DNA of 64,000 bases from positions 62,001 to 126,000 of the forward strand of contig JBIQHF010000002.1 in NCBI GenBank assembly GCA_044508675.1. The letters run 5' to 3'. A model generated the notes under the pieces. The model was given only the letters and a program-made list of their open reading frames with translations. It was not told the DNA's origin and ran no database searches. This stretch comes from Raineyella sp044508675 (GTDB lineage: Bacteria; Actinomycetota; Actinomycetes; Propionibacteriales; Propionibacteriaceae). The position numbers and the translations under genes are program-made. Position 1 is the stretch's first letter, and every line of letters begins with the position of its first letter. This document shows positions 30,324-38,937 of the stretch, in pieces.

Positions 30324-31738
30324 GCGTTGCTCGGGACGGCGCGGAGGTCCTCCAGGAACGAATTCGCCCACGCGTCGATGTCGTGGGTGAACACCTGGCG
30401 GCGCAGCGCCCGCATTCGGCGGCGCTTGTTCTGCACCGTGTCGTTCATGGCCAGCATCATGCTGCTCTTCATGCCGTTCACGTCGTACGGATTGATCATG
30501 TACGCCTGGCGCAGTTCTCCGGCGGCACCGGCGAACTCACTCAGGATCAACGCGCCGTCGTTGTTGCTGCGGCAGGCCACGTACTCCTTGCAGACCAGGT
30601 TCATTCCGTCGCGCAGCGGGGTCACCACGCACACGTCGGCCGCCGCGTACATCGCTGCCATCTCCTCGCGGGGGAAGGACGTGTGCATGTACGTGATCGG
30701 CGGCCGACCGATCGGTCCGAGGTCGCCGTTGATCCGGCCGACCAACATGTCGATCTCGTCGCGTAGCCGCTTGTACTCCTCGACCCGCTCCCGCGACGGC
30801 GTCGCGATCTGGAGGAACGTGACCCGGGCCGGGTCCACCAGGCCTTCGGCGACGAGTTCCCCGTAGGCGCGCAGCCGGTGGTAGATGCCCTTGGTGTAGT
30901 CGAGCCGATCGACGCCGAGGAACAGCACCTCGGGGTCACCGAGCTCGTGGCGCAGCTCCCGGGACCGCTGCTGCACCGGTCCGGAGAGCGCCAGCGACTC
31001 GAAACCGCGCGCATCGATGGAGATCGGGTAGGCCGATGCCCGGGCGACCCGGCCACTGGGCAGGGTGATCGACTCCCGGTGGGTCTCCAGGCGCAGGCGC
31101 TGGCGTGCGATCCGGGTGAAGTTCTGCGCCCCGCCCGGGGTCTGGAAACCGATCAGGTCGGCGCCCAACAGCCCCTCGATGATCTGGCGACGCCACGGCA
31201 ACTGGGCGAACAGCTCCAGCGGCGGGAACGGAATGTGCAGGAAGAACCCGATCCGCAGGTCCTCCCGCTGGGCGCGCAGCATCTGCGGCACCAGCTGGAG
31301 CTGGTAGTCCTGCACCCACACCGTGGCGCCGTGCCCGGCGACGGCGGCGGCCGCATCGGCGAACCGCTGGTTCACCGTGACGTACGCGTCCCACCACTCG
31401 CGGTGGTACTCGGGCTTGGCGACCACGTCGTGGTAGAGCGGCCACAGCGTTCCGTTCGACAGGCCCTCGTAGTACTCCTCGACCTCCTGGGTGCTGAGGG
31501 GGACCGGCAGGAGCTGGTAGCCGCTGTACTCGAAGGGCTCGACGACCTCGTCCGCTGCGCCGTGCCAACCGACCCAGGCTCCGTGCTGGGCCTGCATCAC
31601 CGGCTCGAGGGCCGTCACGAGGCCGCCCGGCGACGTACGCCAGGTCGAGTTGCCGTCCTCGTCGGTACTGCGGTCCACGGGTAGCCGGTTGGCGACCACC
31701 ACGAAATCGACAGGTGCGATCGCGGGTTGCTCTGTCAT
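30320..31738 (-). CDS. otsA: Trehalose-6-phosphate synthase
   Basis: Joins a nucleotide-activated glucose to glucose-6-phosphate. 472 aa, GT20 family: FVVVANRLPVDRS, GWHGAADE, VWVQDYQLQLVPQML, IGFFLHIPFPPLELF, FLGVDRLDYTKGI (conserved Asp/Arg/Lys) and SEFAGAAGELRQAYMINPYD. An A/G-rich site (GGGAGG) lies upstream; GTG 31741 just before the ATG is a possible start. Divergent from otsB, which removes the phosphate; the two starts are 57 bp apart and so can be controlled together. Trehalose protects against osmotic and desiccation stress. Confidence 0.95.
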   Translation of the reverse strand: MTEQPAIAPVDFVVVANRLPVDRSTDEDGNSTWRTSPGGLVTALEPVMQAQHGAWVGWHGAADEVVEPFEYSGYQLLPVPLSTQEVEEYYEGLSNGTLWPLYHDVVAKPEYHREWWDAYVTVNQRFADAAAAVAGHGATVWVQDYQLQLVPQMLRAQREDLRIGFFLHIPFPPLELFAQLPWRRQIIEGLLGADLIGFQTPGGAQNFTRIARQRLRLETHRESITLPSGRVARASAYPISIDARGFESLALSGPVQQRSRELRHELGDPEVLFLGVDRLDYTKGIYHRLRAYGELVAEGLVDPARVTFLQIATPSRERVEEYKRLRDEIDMLVGRINGDLGPIGRPPITYMHTSFPREEMAAMYAAADVCVVTPLRDGMNLVCKEYVACRSNNDGALILSEFAGAAGELRQAYMINPYDVNGMKSSMMLAMNDTVQNKRRRMRALRRQVFTHDIDAWANSFLEDLRAVPSNA

Positions 31739-31795
31739 CACGGAATCAACCTCCCAGTGTCTGGGGACAAATCTATCTCGTGTCACAGTTGGGGC

Positions 31796-32596
31796 ATGGA
31801 TGCCCTCGCCGCAGTTCTTCGCCACCCCGACCGGACGATCCTGGGCCTCGATTTCGACGGGACCCTGTCACCCATCGTTCCCGACCCCGATCGGGCCTTC
31901 GCCCACCCCGGCTCGATCGCCGCGCTGCGGCGGATCGCGCCGCACCTGCAGCAGGTGGCGATCATCACCGGCCGCCCGGCACTGAAGGCCGTCGAGCTCG
32001 GCGGCCTCGCCGGCGGTGCCGGTCTGGAGCACCTGGTCGTGCTGGGCCAGTACGGGATCGAACGCTGGGACGCCGTGAGCGGCGAGGTGGCCGGCCCGCC
32101 GGTGCCGGAGGCCATCGCCGCGGTGAAGCAGGCCCTGCCGGGGCTGGTGGCCGATGCCGGGCACCCGGAGGCCTGGATCGAGGACAAGGGGCGAGCCGTG
32201 GCCGTGCATACCCGTCGACTGCCGGATCCGGAGGCCGCGCTGGCTGACCTGGCCGGGCCGGTGGAGGCACTGGCCCGGGCCCATGACCTGCACCTGGAGC
32301 CGGGCAAGAACGTCCTGGAGATCCGTGCCGCCGGGTTCGACAAGGGAGGTGCGGTCCGGGACCTGGCCCGACGGCTCGACCCGGCGACCTTCGTGTACGC
32401 CGGGGACGACCTGGGGGACATCGCCGCGTACGAAGCGGTCGAGGAGCTGCGGGAGCAGGGATGTGCGACCGTGCTGGTGTTCCCCGAGGCAGCGGGTGAG
32501 CCCAGCCCACTGGCCGCTCGGGCCGATGTGGTCGTCAATGGTACGGATGGCATGGCAAAGTGGCTGACGGAACTTGCTGACGTCCTAGAATCATGA
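31796..32596 (+). CDS. otsB: Trehalose-6-phosphate phosphatase
   Basis: Dephosphorylates trehalose-6-phosphate. 266 aa, HAD superfamily class IIB: motif I LGLDFDGTLSPI (Asp19, Asp21), motif II VAIITGRPALKAVEL, conserved LEIRAAGFDKGGAVRDL (motif III Lys) and motif IV YAGDDLGDIAAYEAV. The ATG at 31796 is chosen because CACAGT (31784-31789) ends 6 nt before it. Divergent from otsA. A tRNA gene starts only 4 bp after the stop, so otsB and the tRNA may share a transcript. Confidence 0.95.
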   Translation: MDALAAVLRHPDRTILGLDFDGTLSPIVPDPDRAFAHPGSIAALRRIAPHLQQVAIITGRPALKAVELGGLAGGAGLEHLVVLGQYGIERWDAVSGEVAGPPVPEAIAAVKQALPGLVADAGHPEAWIEDKGRAVAVHTRRLPDPEAALADLAGPVEALARAHDLHLEPGKNVLEIRAAGFDKGGAVRDLARRLDPATFVYAGDDLGDIAAYEAVEELREQGCATVLVFPEAAGEPSPLAARADVVVNGTDGMAKWLTELADVLES

Positions 32597-32600
32597 GGTC

Positions 32601-32674
32601 GTGCCAGTAGCTCAGCCGGTCAGAGCAGCGGACTCATAATCCGTCGGTCGTGGGTTCAAGCCCCACCTGGCGCA
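32601..32674 (+). tRNA. tRNA with CAU anticodon, probably tRNA-Ile2
   Basis: 74-nt cloverleaf: acceptor GTGCCAG/CTGGCGC (one U-G pair), anticodon loop CTCATAA (anticodon CAU), T-arm GTGGG-TTCAAGC-CCCAC, discriminator A. CAU occurs in initiator, elongator Met and Ile2 tRNAs. The C4-G69 and C5-G68 pairs match the determinants used by TilS to make lysidine, and the body resembles Ile2 genes, so I favour Ile2 (reads AUA); elongator Met is the alternative. CCA not encoded. Confidence 0.75.
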
Positions 32675-32680
32675 CAATCC

Positions 32681-32700
32681 GGTGCTCCTGGCGCACCATT
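32681..32700 (+). terminator. Weak terminator after the CAU tRNA
   Basis: GGTGC-tcctggc-GCACC followed by ATTTT. The loop and right arm repeat 10 bp of the tRNA 3' end (CCTGGCGCAC at 32666-32675 and 32687-32696). Confidence 0.5.
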
Positions 32701-32766
32701 TTGCGCTTCTGGACGTCAGTGGAACAGTGGGTCCACGGTATTCCACGCGCGTACAGGATAGGACTC

Positions 32767-34293
32767 ATGCAACCCGGGACACTGCTGGCAGGAAGGTATC
32801 GGCTGGAACGCACCGTCGGGACCGGCGGGATGGGGCAGGTCTGGGCCGCCCGCGACGAGCTGCTGGGCCGCGAGGTCGCGATCAAGATCCAGGGTGTCGC
32901 AGGCGGGTCGAGCGAGGACCTCGAGCGCTTCCGGAGGGAGGCCCGGGCCGCGGCGGGCGTACGACACCCGAACGTGGTCACCATCTTCGACGCGGGCGTC
33001 GACGGGGACGCGGCGTTCCTGGTCATGGAGCTGCTCCCCGGCCCCACGCTCGCGGCGTACGTGGCCGAACACGGTGAACTGCCGGAGGCCGAGGTGGTCG
33101 GGCTGGCCGAGCAGATCGCGGCTGGGTTGGCCGCTGCCCATGCGGCCGGGGTGGTCCACCGTGACGTCAAGCCGGCGAACGTGATGTTCCACGGGGCCGA
33201 CACGGTGAAGATCGTCGACTTCGGGATCGCCCGGTTGGCCCATACCTCGGCTGCCCGCCTGACGCAGACGAACGCGGTGGTGGGCAGTGCCCCCTACCTG
33301 TCGCCGGAGCAGATCCTGGGTCGCCCGGCCGATGAACGCAGTGACATCTATGCCCTCGGTTGCGTCCTGACGGTGATGCTGACCGGTCGGCCGCCGTTCG
33401 AGGGCGACAACGTCATGGCGGTGATCAACAAGCACGTGCACGGCGTGGCCCCCCGGATCCGGGAGCGGCGTCCCGAGGTGAGCGCTGGGCTGGACCGGTT
33501 GGTGAGCGACCTGCTGGCCCGGACCCCGGACGAGCGCCCCCCGACCTGCCGGGCGGTGACGGACCGGCTACGCCGGTTGGAGCCTGGGGACGGCGCAGCC
33601 GCCACGAGCCGGATCGCGGCAGTCCCGGGCTGGAGCCCGGTAGCCGAGACCGCCCCCACCCGCAGTGCAACTGCTGCGATGCCGGTGCCGGACGGACCCG
33701 CCCAGACCCTCGCAGTCGCCGATGGGGCGCCGCAACGAGCCCTGCCCGCCGTGGAGCGAGGTGTGCCGAAGCGGCTCGTGGCGGTGGCTGCCGCGGCGGT
33801 CCTGGCGGCCTCCTTCGGGGCGACCGTGCTGGTGCTCGGCCAGCAGACGGGGCAGGCGCAGGCCCCGGCGGGCGACACGCCCTCCGAGGCGGCCCCCAGC
33901 GTGGTTCCGAGCCCGACAGCCAGCCCGACGACGACCGGGTCGGTGCTGGCGGAGCCGACGCGGCAGCCGGCAATGGTGCCCGTCTGGACCCCGACGGCGA
34001 CCGCGCCGGCACCACTGCAGGCCGGCACCGACCTGACGCAGGCCCGCGCGGAGCTGCAGGCCGCCGTCGATGCCGCGCGGTCCAGCGGCCTGGACCGGAA
34101 AGAGGCCGAGGACCTGGCCGACAGCCTGAAGAAGATCGACGAGGAATTGGCCAAGGGCGACCCCGAGGACGCAGCCAGGGAGATCGGCAAGACGGCCCGG
34201 CAGGTGAACAGGCTCACCGCGAAGGGTGACCTCTCCCCCCAGCCGGGCCAGCGCATCCAGGACGCGCTGGCCGGGGTCCGCGCCGCGCTCTGA
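32767..34293 (+). CDS. Transmembrane Ser/Thr protein kinase
   Basis: 508-aa eukaryotic-like kinase (PknB family). Kinase domain about 1-270: glycine loop VGTGGMGQVW, Lys40 in VAIKI, catalytic HRDVKPANV with Asp133 and Asn138, DFG at 151-153, and GSAPYLSPEQ. A Pro/Thr-rich juxtamembrane part (271-334) leads to one membrane helix (about 337-358), then an extracellular segment rich in Ser/Pro/Thr and a charged, probably coiled-coil C-terminus (about 430-505). No PASTA repeats, so its signal differs from PknB of muropeptide sensing. ATG 32767 follows CAGGAT (32754-32759) by 7 nt. Substrates unknown. Confidence 0.92.
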   Translation: MQPGTLLAGRYRLERTVGTGGMGQVWAARDELLGREVAIKIQGVAGGSSEDLERFRREARAAAGVRHPNVVTIFDAGVDGDAAFLVMELLPGPTLAAYVAEHGELPEAEVVGLAEQIAAGLAAAHAAGVVHRDVKPANVMFHGADTVKIVDFGIARLAHTSAARLTQTNAVVGSAPYLSPEQILGRPADERSDIYALGCVLTVMLTGRPPFEGDNVMAVINKHVHGVAPRIRERRPEVSAGLDRLVSDLLARTPDERPPTCRAVTDRLRRLEPGDGAAATSRIAAVPGWSPVAETAPTRSATAAMPVPDGPAQTLAVADGAPQRALPAVERGVPKRLVAVAAAAVLAASFGATVLVLGQQTGQAQAPAGDTPSEAAPSVVPSPTASPTTTGSVLAEPTRQPAMVPVWTPTATAPAPLQAGTDLTQARAELQAAVDAARSSGLDRKEAEDLADSLKKIDEELAKGDPEDAAREIGKTARQVNRLTAKGDLSPQPGQRIQDALAGVRAAL

Positions 34294-34312
34294 GCCCGCG
34301 CTACGTTCCGGG

Positions 34313-35476
34313 TCAGTGCCAGCCCGGCGGCACGTACGCACAGCTCGGGTCGGAGGCCAGCGGGTCGCCGGTCATCGCGTACGTACGGGCCCGCGACCCG
34401 CCGCAGATCCAGTTGAAGTCACAGACCCCGCACTTGCCGGAGTAGCCGGACGGGTTGCGCAGCGCCTGCATCATCGGAGCCTGCGCGTAGATCTCGTGGA
34501 ACGGCCGCTGGCGGACGTTGCCGCAGTTGAACGGCAGGAAGCCGCTGGGGTAGACGTCTCCGACATGGTCGATGAACGCGAAGCCGTTGCCGGCGTTCAC
34601 GCCGATGGCCGGCCGTGGTGGACGCCGGTTGCCGCCCTCGCCGAGCAGCTCCACCGTACGGGCCGTCAGCCGGGCATGCAGCGGACCGGTCGGCGGCAGC
34701 GGGTCGCCGGCCGTCAGGGCATCGTCGCGCTGGATCGCGACCCGGCGGTAGCTCTGGCCCTCGGTCGTCTTGACCGCGATCCGGTCCGAGACGTCGTGCA
34801 GCCAGTGCATGACGTCCTCCATCTCGTCCGGGTCCAGGCCCTGCAGGTCGGAGCCGCGCCCCATCGGGACCAGGAAGATGGTGTACCAAAGATTGGCACC
34901 CATGCCGATTACGGTCGCGAGGATCTGCGGCAGCTCGGCCAGGTTGTTCTTGCAGATCGTGGTGTTGACCTGGAACCGGAACCCGTGCTTGACCACGAGC
35001 TCGGCGGCCGCCATGGTCGCGTCGAACGTCCCGTCGATCCCCCGGAAGGAGTCGTGTGTCGCCGGGCTCGCCCCGTCCAGTGACAGCGAGAACGCCTTGA
35101 CCCCGGCCGCCCGGACCGAGCCGAGCCGCTCGTCGGTCAGTAGCGGTGTCACCGAGGGGGACAGGGCGATCGGCAGCCCGAGGGAGGTGCCGTACGCGAT
35201 CAGCTCCTCCAGGTCGTCGCGCTCGAACGCATCGCCGCCGGAGAGGATCACGATCGGGTGCGGCGTGCCGTACCCGGCGAAGTCGTCCAGCAGCGCCTTG
35301 CCCTCGGCCGTGGTCAGCTGGCGCGGATCCGGGTCCGGGAACGCGTCGGCCCGACAGTGCCGACAGGCGAGCTGGCAGGCCCGGGTCACCTCCCAGACCA
35401 GCACGTGGGGGCGGTCCCCGGCGTCATGGCGGAGGGTTCGGACGACGCCGGGGTGGCCGGCCGGATGCATCGACAT
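34313..35476 (-). CDS. Radical SAM/SPASM domain protein
   Basis: 387-aa radical SAM enzyme. CxxxCxxC with Cys34, Cys38, Cys41 (TRACQLACRHC) binds the SAM-cleaving 4Fe-4S cluster; a SPASM-type C-terminus with CGVCDFNWICGGSR adds auxiliary clusters. The sequence resembles the actinobacterial group near AhbD/NirJ haem-synthesis enzymes, but also peptide-modifying ones. No precursor-peptide or haem gene is adjacent, so the substrate is open. The message looks leaderless: TAACGT (35483-35488, minus strand) ends 6 nt before the ATG. Convergent with the kinase gene. Confidence 0.88.
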   Translation of the reverse strand: MSMHPAGHPGVVRTLRHDAGDRPHVLVWEVTRACQLACRHCRADAFPDPDPRQLTTAEGKALLDDFAGYGTPHPIVILSGGDAFERDDLEELIAYGTSLGLPIALSPSVTPLLTDERLGSVRAAGVKAFSLSLDGASPATHDSFRGIDGTFDATMAAAELVVKHGFRFQVNTTICKNNLAELPQILATVIGMGANLWYTIFLVPMGRGSDLQGLDPDEMEDVMHWLHDVSDRIAVKTTEGQSYRRVAIQRDDALTAGDPLPPTGPLHARLTARTVELLGEGGNRRPPRPAIGVNAGNGFAFIDHVGDVYPSGFLPFNCGNVRQRPFHEIYAQAPMMQALRNPSGYSGKCGVCDFNWICGGSRARTYAMTGDPLASDPSCAYVPPGWH

Positions 35477-35482
35477 GCCCCT

Positions 35483-35488
35483 ACGTTA
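35483..35488 (-). promoter_or_regulatory. -10 element TAACGT of leaderless radical SAM gene
   Basis: TAACGT on the minus strand ends 6 nt before ATG 35476. Confidence 0.45.
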
Positions 35489-35575
35489 CCTGTAGTAGCC
35501 GGTGTCTGCGGGAGGAGATGCCCGATCTGGAGGGGCGGGGCCGGCCCCCGAATCCGAGATGCCCGGGGTGGCCGG

Positions 35576-36058
35576 TCAGCCGTCGAGGTCCTGCACCGGC
35601 TTGTTGAGCAGTTCCTCCGGGATGACCGGTTCGGGCCGGGGGATCGGCTTCATCCGGTGCGGGATGCGGTCCCGGGCGTACGTGATGCCCTTGTAGCCGT
35701 GCTCCATGGGCCGGCCCTGCTCGTCCAGGGAGACCATCACGATCCGGTCGATGGTGATGATCGAGGCGCGGGTGACCATATTGCGGACATTGCACTGCAG
35801 GGTGAGGGACGTACGGCCGAACTTCACCGGGAACACGCCGAGCTCGATGATGTCGCCCTGCCAGGCCGAGGACACGAAGTTGATCTCGGACATGTACTTC
35901 GTCACCACCCGCTCGTTCCCGAGCTGGACGATGGCGTAGAGCGCCGTCTGTTCATCGATCCAGGACAACAGGTGGCCACCGAAGAGAGTCCCATTCGCAT
36001 TGAGGTTCTCGGGGCGGACCCACATCCTGGAGTGGTATCGCATCTTCGGGTTCTCCAT
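35576..36058 (-). CDS. Acyl-CoA thioesterase (hotdog fold)
   Basis: 160-aa hotdog-fold protein of the acyl-CoA hydrolase (YciA/BACH) group: RPENLNANGTLFGGHLLSWIDEQTAL carries the conserved Asn and Asp-containing active-site helix; VVTKYMSEINFVSSAWQGDIIEL follows. It would release fatty acids from CoA; chain-length preference is unknown. The ATG at 36058 is chosen over a longer frame because TAGACT (minus strand, 36066-36071) ends 7 nt upstream. Downstream of the Cof-type gene, whose stop codon overlaps this -10 box. Confidence 0.88.
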   Translation of the reverse strand: MENPKMRYHSRMWVRPENLNANGTLFGGHLLSWIDEQTALYAIVQLGNERVVTKYMSEINFVSSAWQGDIIELGVFPVKFGRTSLTLQCNVRNMVTRASIITIDRIVMVSLDEQGRPMEHGYKGITYARDRIPHRMKPIPRPEPVIPEELLNKPVQDLDG

Positions 36059-36065
36059 GGCCGCC

Positions 36066-36071
36066 AGTCTA
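36066..36071 (-). promoter_or_regulatory. -10 element TAGACT of leaderless thioesterase gene
   Basis: TAGACT on the minus strand, 7 nt before ATG 36058; its first three bases are also the stop codon of the upstream HAD gene. Confidence 0.5.
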
Positions 36072-36902
36072 GGGCTGGGTCGCCCCCGCCACCCCGTCGA
36101 ACCAGCCAAGGATGGTACGACCCACGCCGTCGTCGGCGCACCCGACGGTCACCGACTCGCCGATCCCCTCCAGCAGCGGATGGCGCGGCGGCATGACGTA
36201 CGCGCTGCCGGCCCACTGGAGCATCCCGCGATCGTTCGGCATGTCACCGAACGCCGCGACGTCCTGCGCGCCGAGCCCCAGCTCGGCACAGTGCCGGGCG
36301 AGCATCGCCGCCTTGTCCACCCCGCGCGCCCCGACCTCGATCAGCACGCGGTCGCCGGCCTCGACCCCGTGGGTCGACCAGGTCAGCGTCAGGTCGTCCC
36401 CGGTGACCTCCGCCAGGGTGTCGACCACATCGGCCAGCGAATAGCCGAACGTCTGGACCAGCACCTTGAGCACCGGACCGCCGTGCAGCAGGTCGGCCAG
36501 CGTGGCCTGATGGTATCCCGGGACCAGGGGCGGGCGGTCCAGGTAGCCCGGTTCGTACCCGAAGGAGTCCATCCGTTGCAGCCCCAGGGTGGCGCCGGGC
36601 AGCCGGGTGCGGACGTGCGCGCCGAGGGCAGCGATCAGGTCCGGTGCGATGCTGACCACCTCGTACACCTCGCCGGTCGCTGCGTCGTAGCGGATCGCAC
36701 CGTTGCAGCCGATCACCGGGACCCGGTCCAGGCCCATGTCGATGATCGGTTGCATCCAGGTGGGAGGCCGGCCGGTCGCGAAGACCACGTGCAGGCCGGC
36801 ACCCAGGGCCGTACGGACGGCACGGGCGTTCAGCTCGGAGACGGCTCCGGCCGGATGCAGGAAGGTGCCGTCCAGGTCGGTGGCCACCAGACGGGGCGTC
36901 AC
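36069..36902 (-). CDS. Cof-type HAD hydrolase
   Basis: 277-aa HAD class IIB phosphatase: motif I LVATDLDGTFLHPAG, motif II VFATGRPPTWMQPI, IGCNGAIRYD, a long alpha/beta cap (about 90-190), the motif III Lys in GVDKAAML, and motif IV AFGDMPNDRGML. The family acts on sugar phosphates or flavin mononucleotide. The GTG start overlaps the stop of the upstream membrane-protein gene by 4 nt (GTGA), so the two are coupled. Confidence 0.9.
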   Translation of the reverse strand: MTPRLVATDLDGTFLHPAGAVSELNARAVRTALGAGLHVVFATGRPPTWMQPIIDMGLDRVPVIGCNGAIRYDAATGEVYEVVSIAPDLIAALGAHVRTRLPGATLGLQRMDSFGYEPGYLDRPPLVPGYHQATLADLLHGGPVLKVLVQTFGYSLADVVDTLAEVTGDDLTLTWSTHGVEAGDRVLIEVGARGVDKAAMLARHCAELGLGAQDVAAFGDMPNDRGMLQWAGSAYVMPPRHPLLEGIGESVTVGCADDGVGRTILGWFDGVAGATQP

Positions 36903-37777
36903 AGCTTGGACCTCTCCGGGTTGCCGGTGCCGCCCTCGGTCGGGCTCGCGCCGGGGGAGGGCGAGGCCGGCTGAGGGGTCGGTGAGGCGGACTGCGGCGA
37001 GGGCGACGCGGAGTCCGGCGACGGCGAGGGGGACTCCGACTGCGGCGAGGGCGACCCGGACTGCGGCGAGGCGCTCGCCGAGGAGGGCTGCGGTGGCGGC
37101 GGGCTCTGCGGAGCCTCGTTGCGGAACAGCAGGATCGCCACCAGCACGGCGATCGCGGTGACCAGCACCATCAGCAGCCAGGACACGAACAGGCTGACCC
37201 AGCCCGCTCGGTCGTGGCGCCCCGGCCAGGGCATCGGCCACTGGGACGTACGCCCCGGCGCCGTCTCGTCGGCCCAGGGCAGCTGGTAGTCCGGGCCGGC
37301 AGGACGACCGATCGGGCCCAGCATCTCCAGGCCGACGCGCTCCAGGATGGTCGAGGCCAGCGGGGCCTGGTCGGCCGTGAGGGCCACCCACGGCGCCTCG
37401 GGCACACCGGTCTCCACCGGTGCCCCGGACTCGCGGTAGCGCCGGGCCAGCCGGCCGGAGTCCTGGTCCTGTCCGCCCCGGGCCACGACCAGGTCGACGT
37501 GCAGGGGATCGATCTCTCCGTTGAAGCGGTCCCGGGCGACCCGGTCCGCGGCAGCGCCCTGCGACAGCAGGACCAGCACGACCTGCCGGTCCGTGGCGGG
37601 CTCTTCCCCCGTGCCGGTCCGGCCGGTCCCAGCCGACTCGGCGTCCGCGTGTGCCCGGTACACCACCCCGGCGGTCTGGGCATCCCAGCGGGCATCGAGC
37701 CAGAAGCCGCCGACCCGGGGAGGATCCTCGGGGTGCAGCGGCCGGGCGATCGGCTCGGGGGACGTCATTGCGGTCAT
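36899..37777 (-). CDS. Single-pass membrane protein with Ser/Pro/Gln repeat tail
   Basis: 292-aa protein of unknown function. The N-terminal ~185 residues form a soluble domain with strands such as RQVVLVLLSQGAAADRVARD and PLHVDLVVARGG; one membrane helix at about 193-219; then a tail (220-292) of repeated SPSPQSxSP-type units, probably outside the membrane. Start 37777 (MTAMTSPEP) or 37768. It is divergent from the MoxR operon and coupled to the Cof-type gene. I do not recognise the family. Confidence 0.7.
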   Translation of the reverse strand: MTAMTSPEPIARPLHPEDPPRVGGFWLDARWDAQTAGVVYRAHADAESAGTGRTGTGEEPATDRQVVLVLLSQGAAADRVARDRFNGEIDPLHVDLVVARGGQDQDSGRLARRYRESGAPVETGVPEAPWVALTADQAPLASTILERVGLEMLGPIGRPAGPDYQLPWADETAPGRTSQWPMPWPGRHDRAGWVSLFVSWLLMVLVTAIAVLVAILLFRNEAPQSPPPPQPSSASASPQSGSPSPQSESPSPSPDSASPSPQSASPTPQPASPSPGASPTEGGTGNPERSKL

Positions 37778-37895
37778 CAGCCCCAATGAGACCACATCGG
37801 GCCAAGCTCGGGGCACCGGAGCGTTTGGCCGGTGCCGGGTGATGGAGGTGCTGTCTGCGAGGATGGCAAGTGATCGCGCAGCGGAGGGAGAAAAT

Positions 37896-38927
37896 GTGGA
37901 CAACCAGGAGGCGGCCCGGCTGATCGGTGAGGCCCTGGCACAGGTGCGCCGGGTCATCGTCGGGCAGGAGCACATGGTGGAGCGCCTCATGGTGTCCCTC
38001 CTGGCCCGTGGCCACTGCCTGCTCGAGGGGGTGCCCGGCACGGCCAAGACGCTGGCGGTGCGTACATTCGCGACCGTGGTCGGCGGCGAGTTCGCCCGGG
38101 TGCAGTTCACCCCCGACCTGGTCCCCTCCGACATCGTCGGCACCCGGATCTACAAGGCCTCGCAGGAGGGTTTTGACGTCGAGCTGGGCCCGATCTTCGT
38201 GAACTTCCTGCTCGCCGATGAGATCAACCGTGCGCCGGCGAAGGTGCAGTCGGCGATGCTCGAGGTGATGGCGGAGAAGCAGGTGTCGATCGGCGGCACG
38301 ACCTACCCGGCACCGGACCCCTACATCGTCATCGCCACGCAGAACCCGATTGAGTCCGAGGGTGTCTATCCGCTGCCCGAGGCCCAGCGCGACCGCTTCC
38401 TGCTCAAGGTCGACGTGCCCTACCCGCACGGCAACGAGGAGTTCGAGATCCTGCGGCGGATGAGCATCCGGGCACCGCGGCCCGAACCGGTGCTCGACAA
38501 CGCCAAGGTGCTGGCGCTGCAGCAGAAGACCAACGAGGTCTTCGTGCACAACCTGGTCGCCGAGTACATCGTCCGACTGGTGCTGGCCACCCGGAACCCG
38601 GCCGATTTCGGCATGCCGGACCTGGCGGACGTGATCGCGAACGGCTGCTCGCCGCGTGCCACCCTGGGCCTGGTCGGCGCGGCGCGTGCCCTGGCGCTGA
38701 TTCACGGGCGGGACTACGTGCTGCCCACCGATGTCCAGGCGATCGCCGGCGACGTGATGTCACACCGCCTGCAGCTCGGCTTCGATGCGGTGGCGGACAA
38801 CATCGACCCGGTGCAGGTGGTGGACCGGGTCCTGGCGATGGTCCCGGCCCCGACCCCGGTCTGGAGCCAGCAGCAGCGCGAGACCGCCCAGCTGCAGCAC
38901 GCCTACCGGCCCGAATTCCGTGGTTGA
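37896..38927 (+). CDS. MoxR-family AAA+ ATPase
   Basis: 343-aa AAA+ chaperone-like ATPase. Walker A GVPGTAKTLAVRTF, Walker B FLLADEINRAPAKVQSAML, sensor I IATQNPIESEGVYPLPEAQ with the arginine finger region DRFLLKV; lid domain in the C-terminal third. MoxR proteins work with VWA-domain partners to mature or insert complexes, and three such partner genes follow. The GTG at 37896 is chosen for the GGAGGGAG site 5 nt upstream; ATG 37863 is possible. It heads the MoxR-DUF58-VWA-VWA operon. Confidence 0.92.
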   Translation: MDNQEAARLIGEALAQVRRVIVGQEHMVERLMVSLLARGHCLLEGVPGTAKTLAVRTFATVVGGEFARVQFTPDLVPSDIVGTRIYKASQEGFDVELGPIFVNFLLADEINRAPAKVQSAMLEVMAEKQVSIGGTTYPAPDPYIVIATQNPIESEGVYPLPEAQRDRFLLKVDVPYPHGNEEFEILRRMSIRAPRPEPVLDNAKVLALQQKTNEVFVHNLVAEYIVRLVLATRNPADFGMPDLADVIANGCSPRATLGLVGAARALALIHGRDYVLPTDVQAIAGDVMSHRLQLGFDAVADNIDPVQVVDRVLAMVPAPTPVWSQQQRETAQLQHAYRPEFRG

Positions 38928-38937
38928 CCGCACTCCC

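Noticed and set aside
36069..38705. Very long open frame (878 codons) on the minus strand
   Set aside because: Only its last 278 codons form a recognisable protein (Cof-type HAD). The rest is antisense or out of frame to the MoxR gene and the membrane-protein gene.
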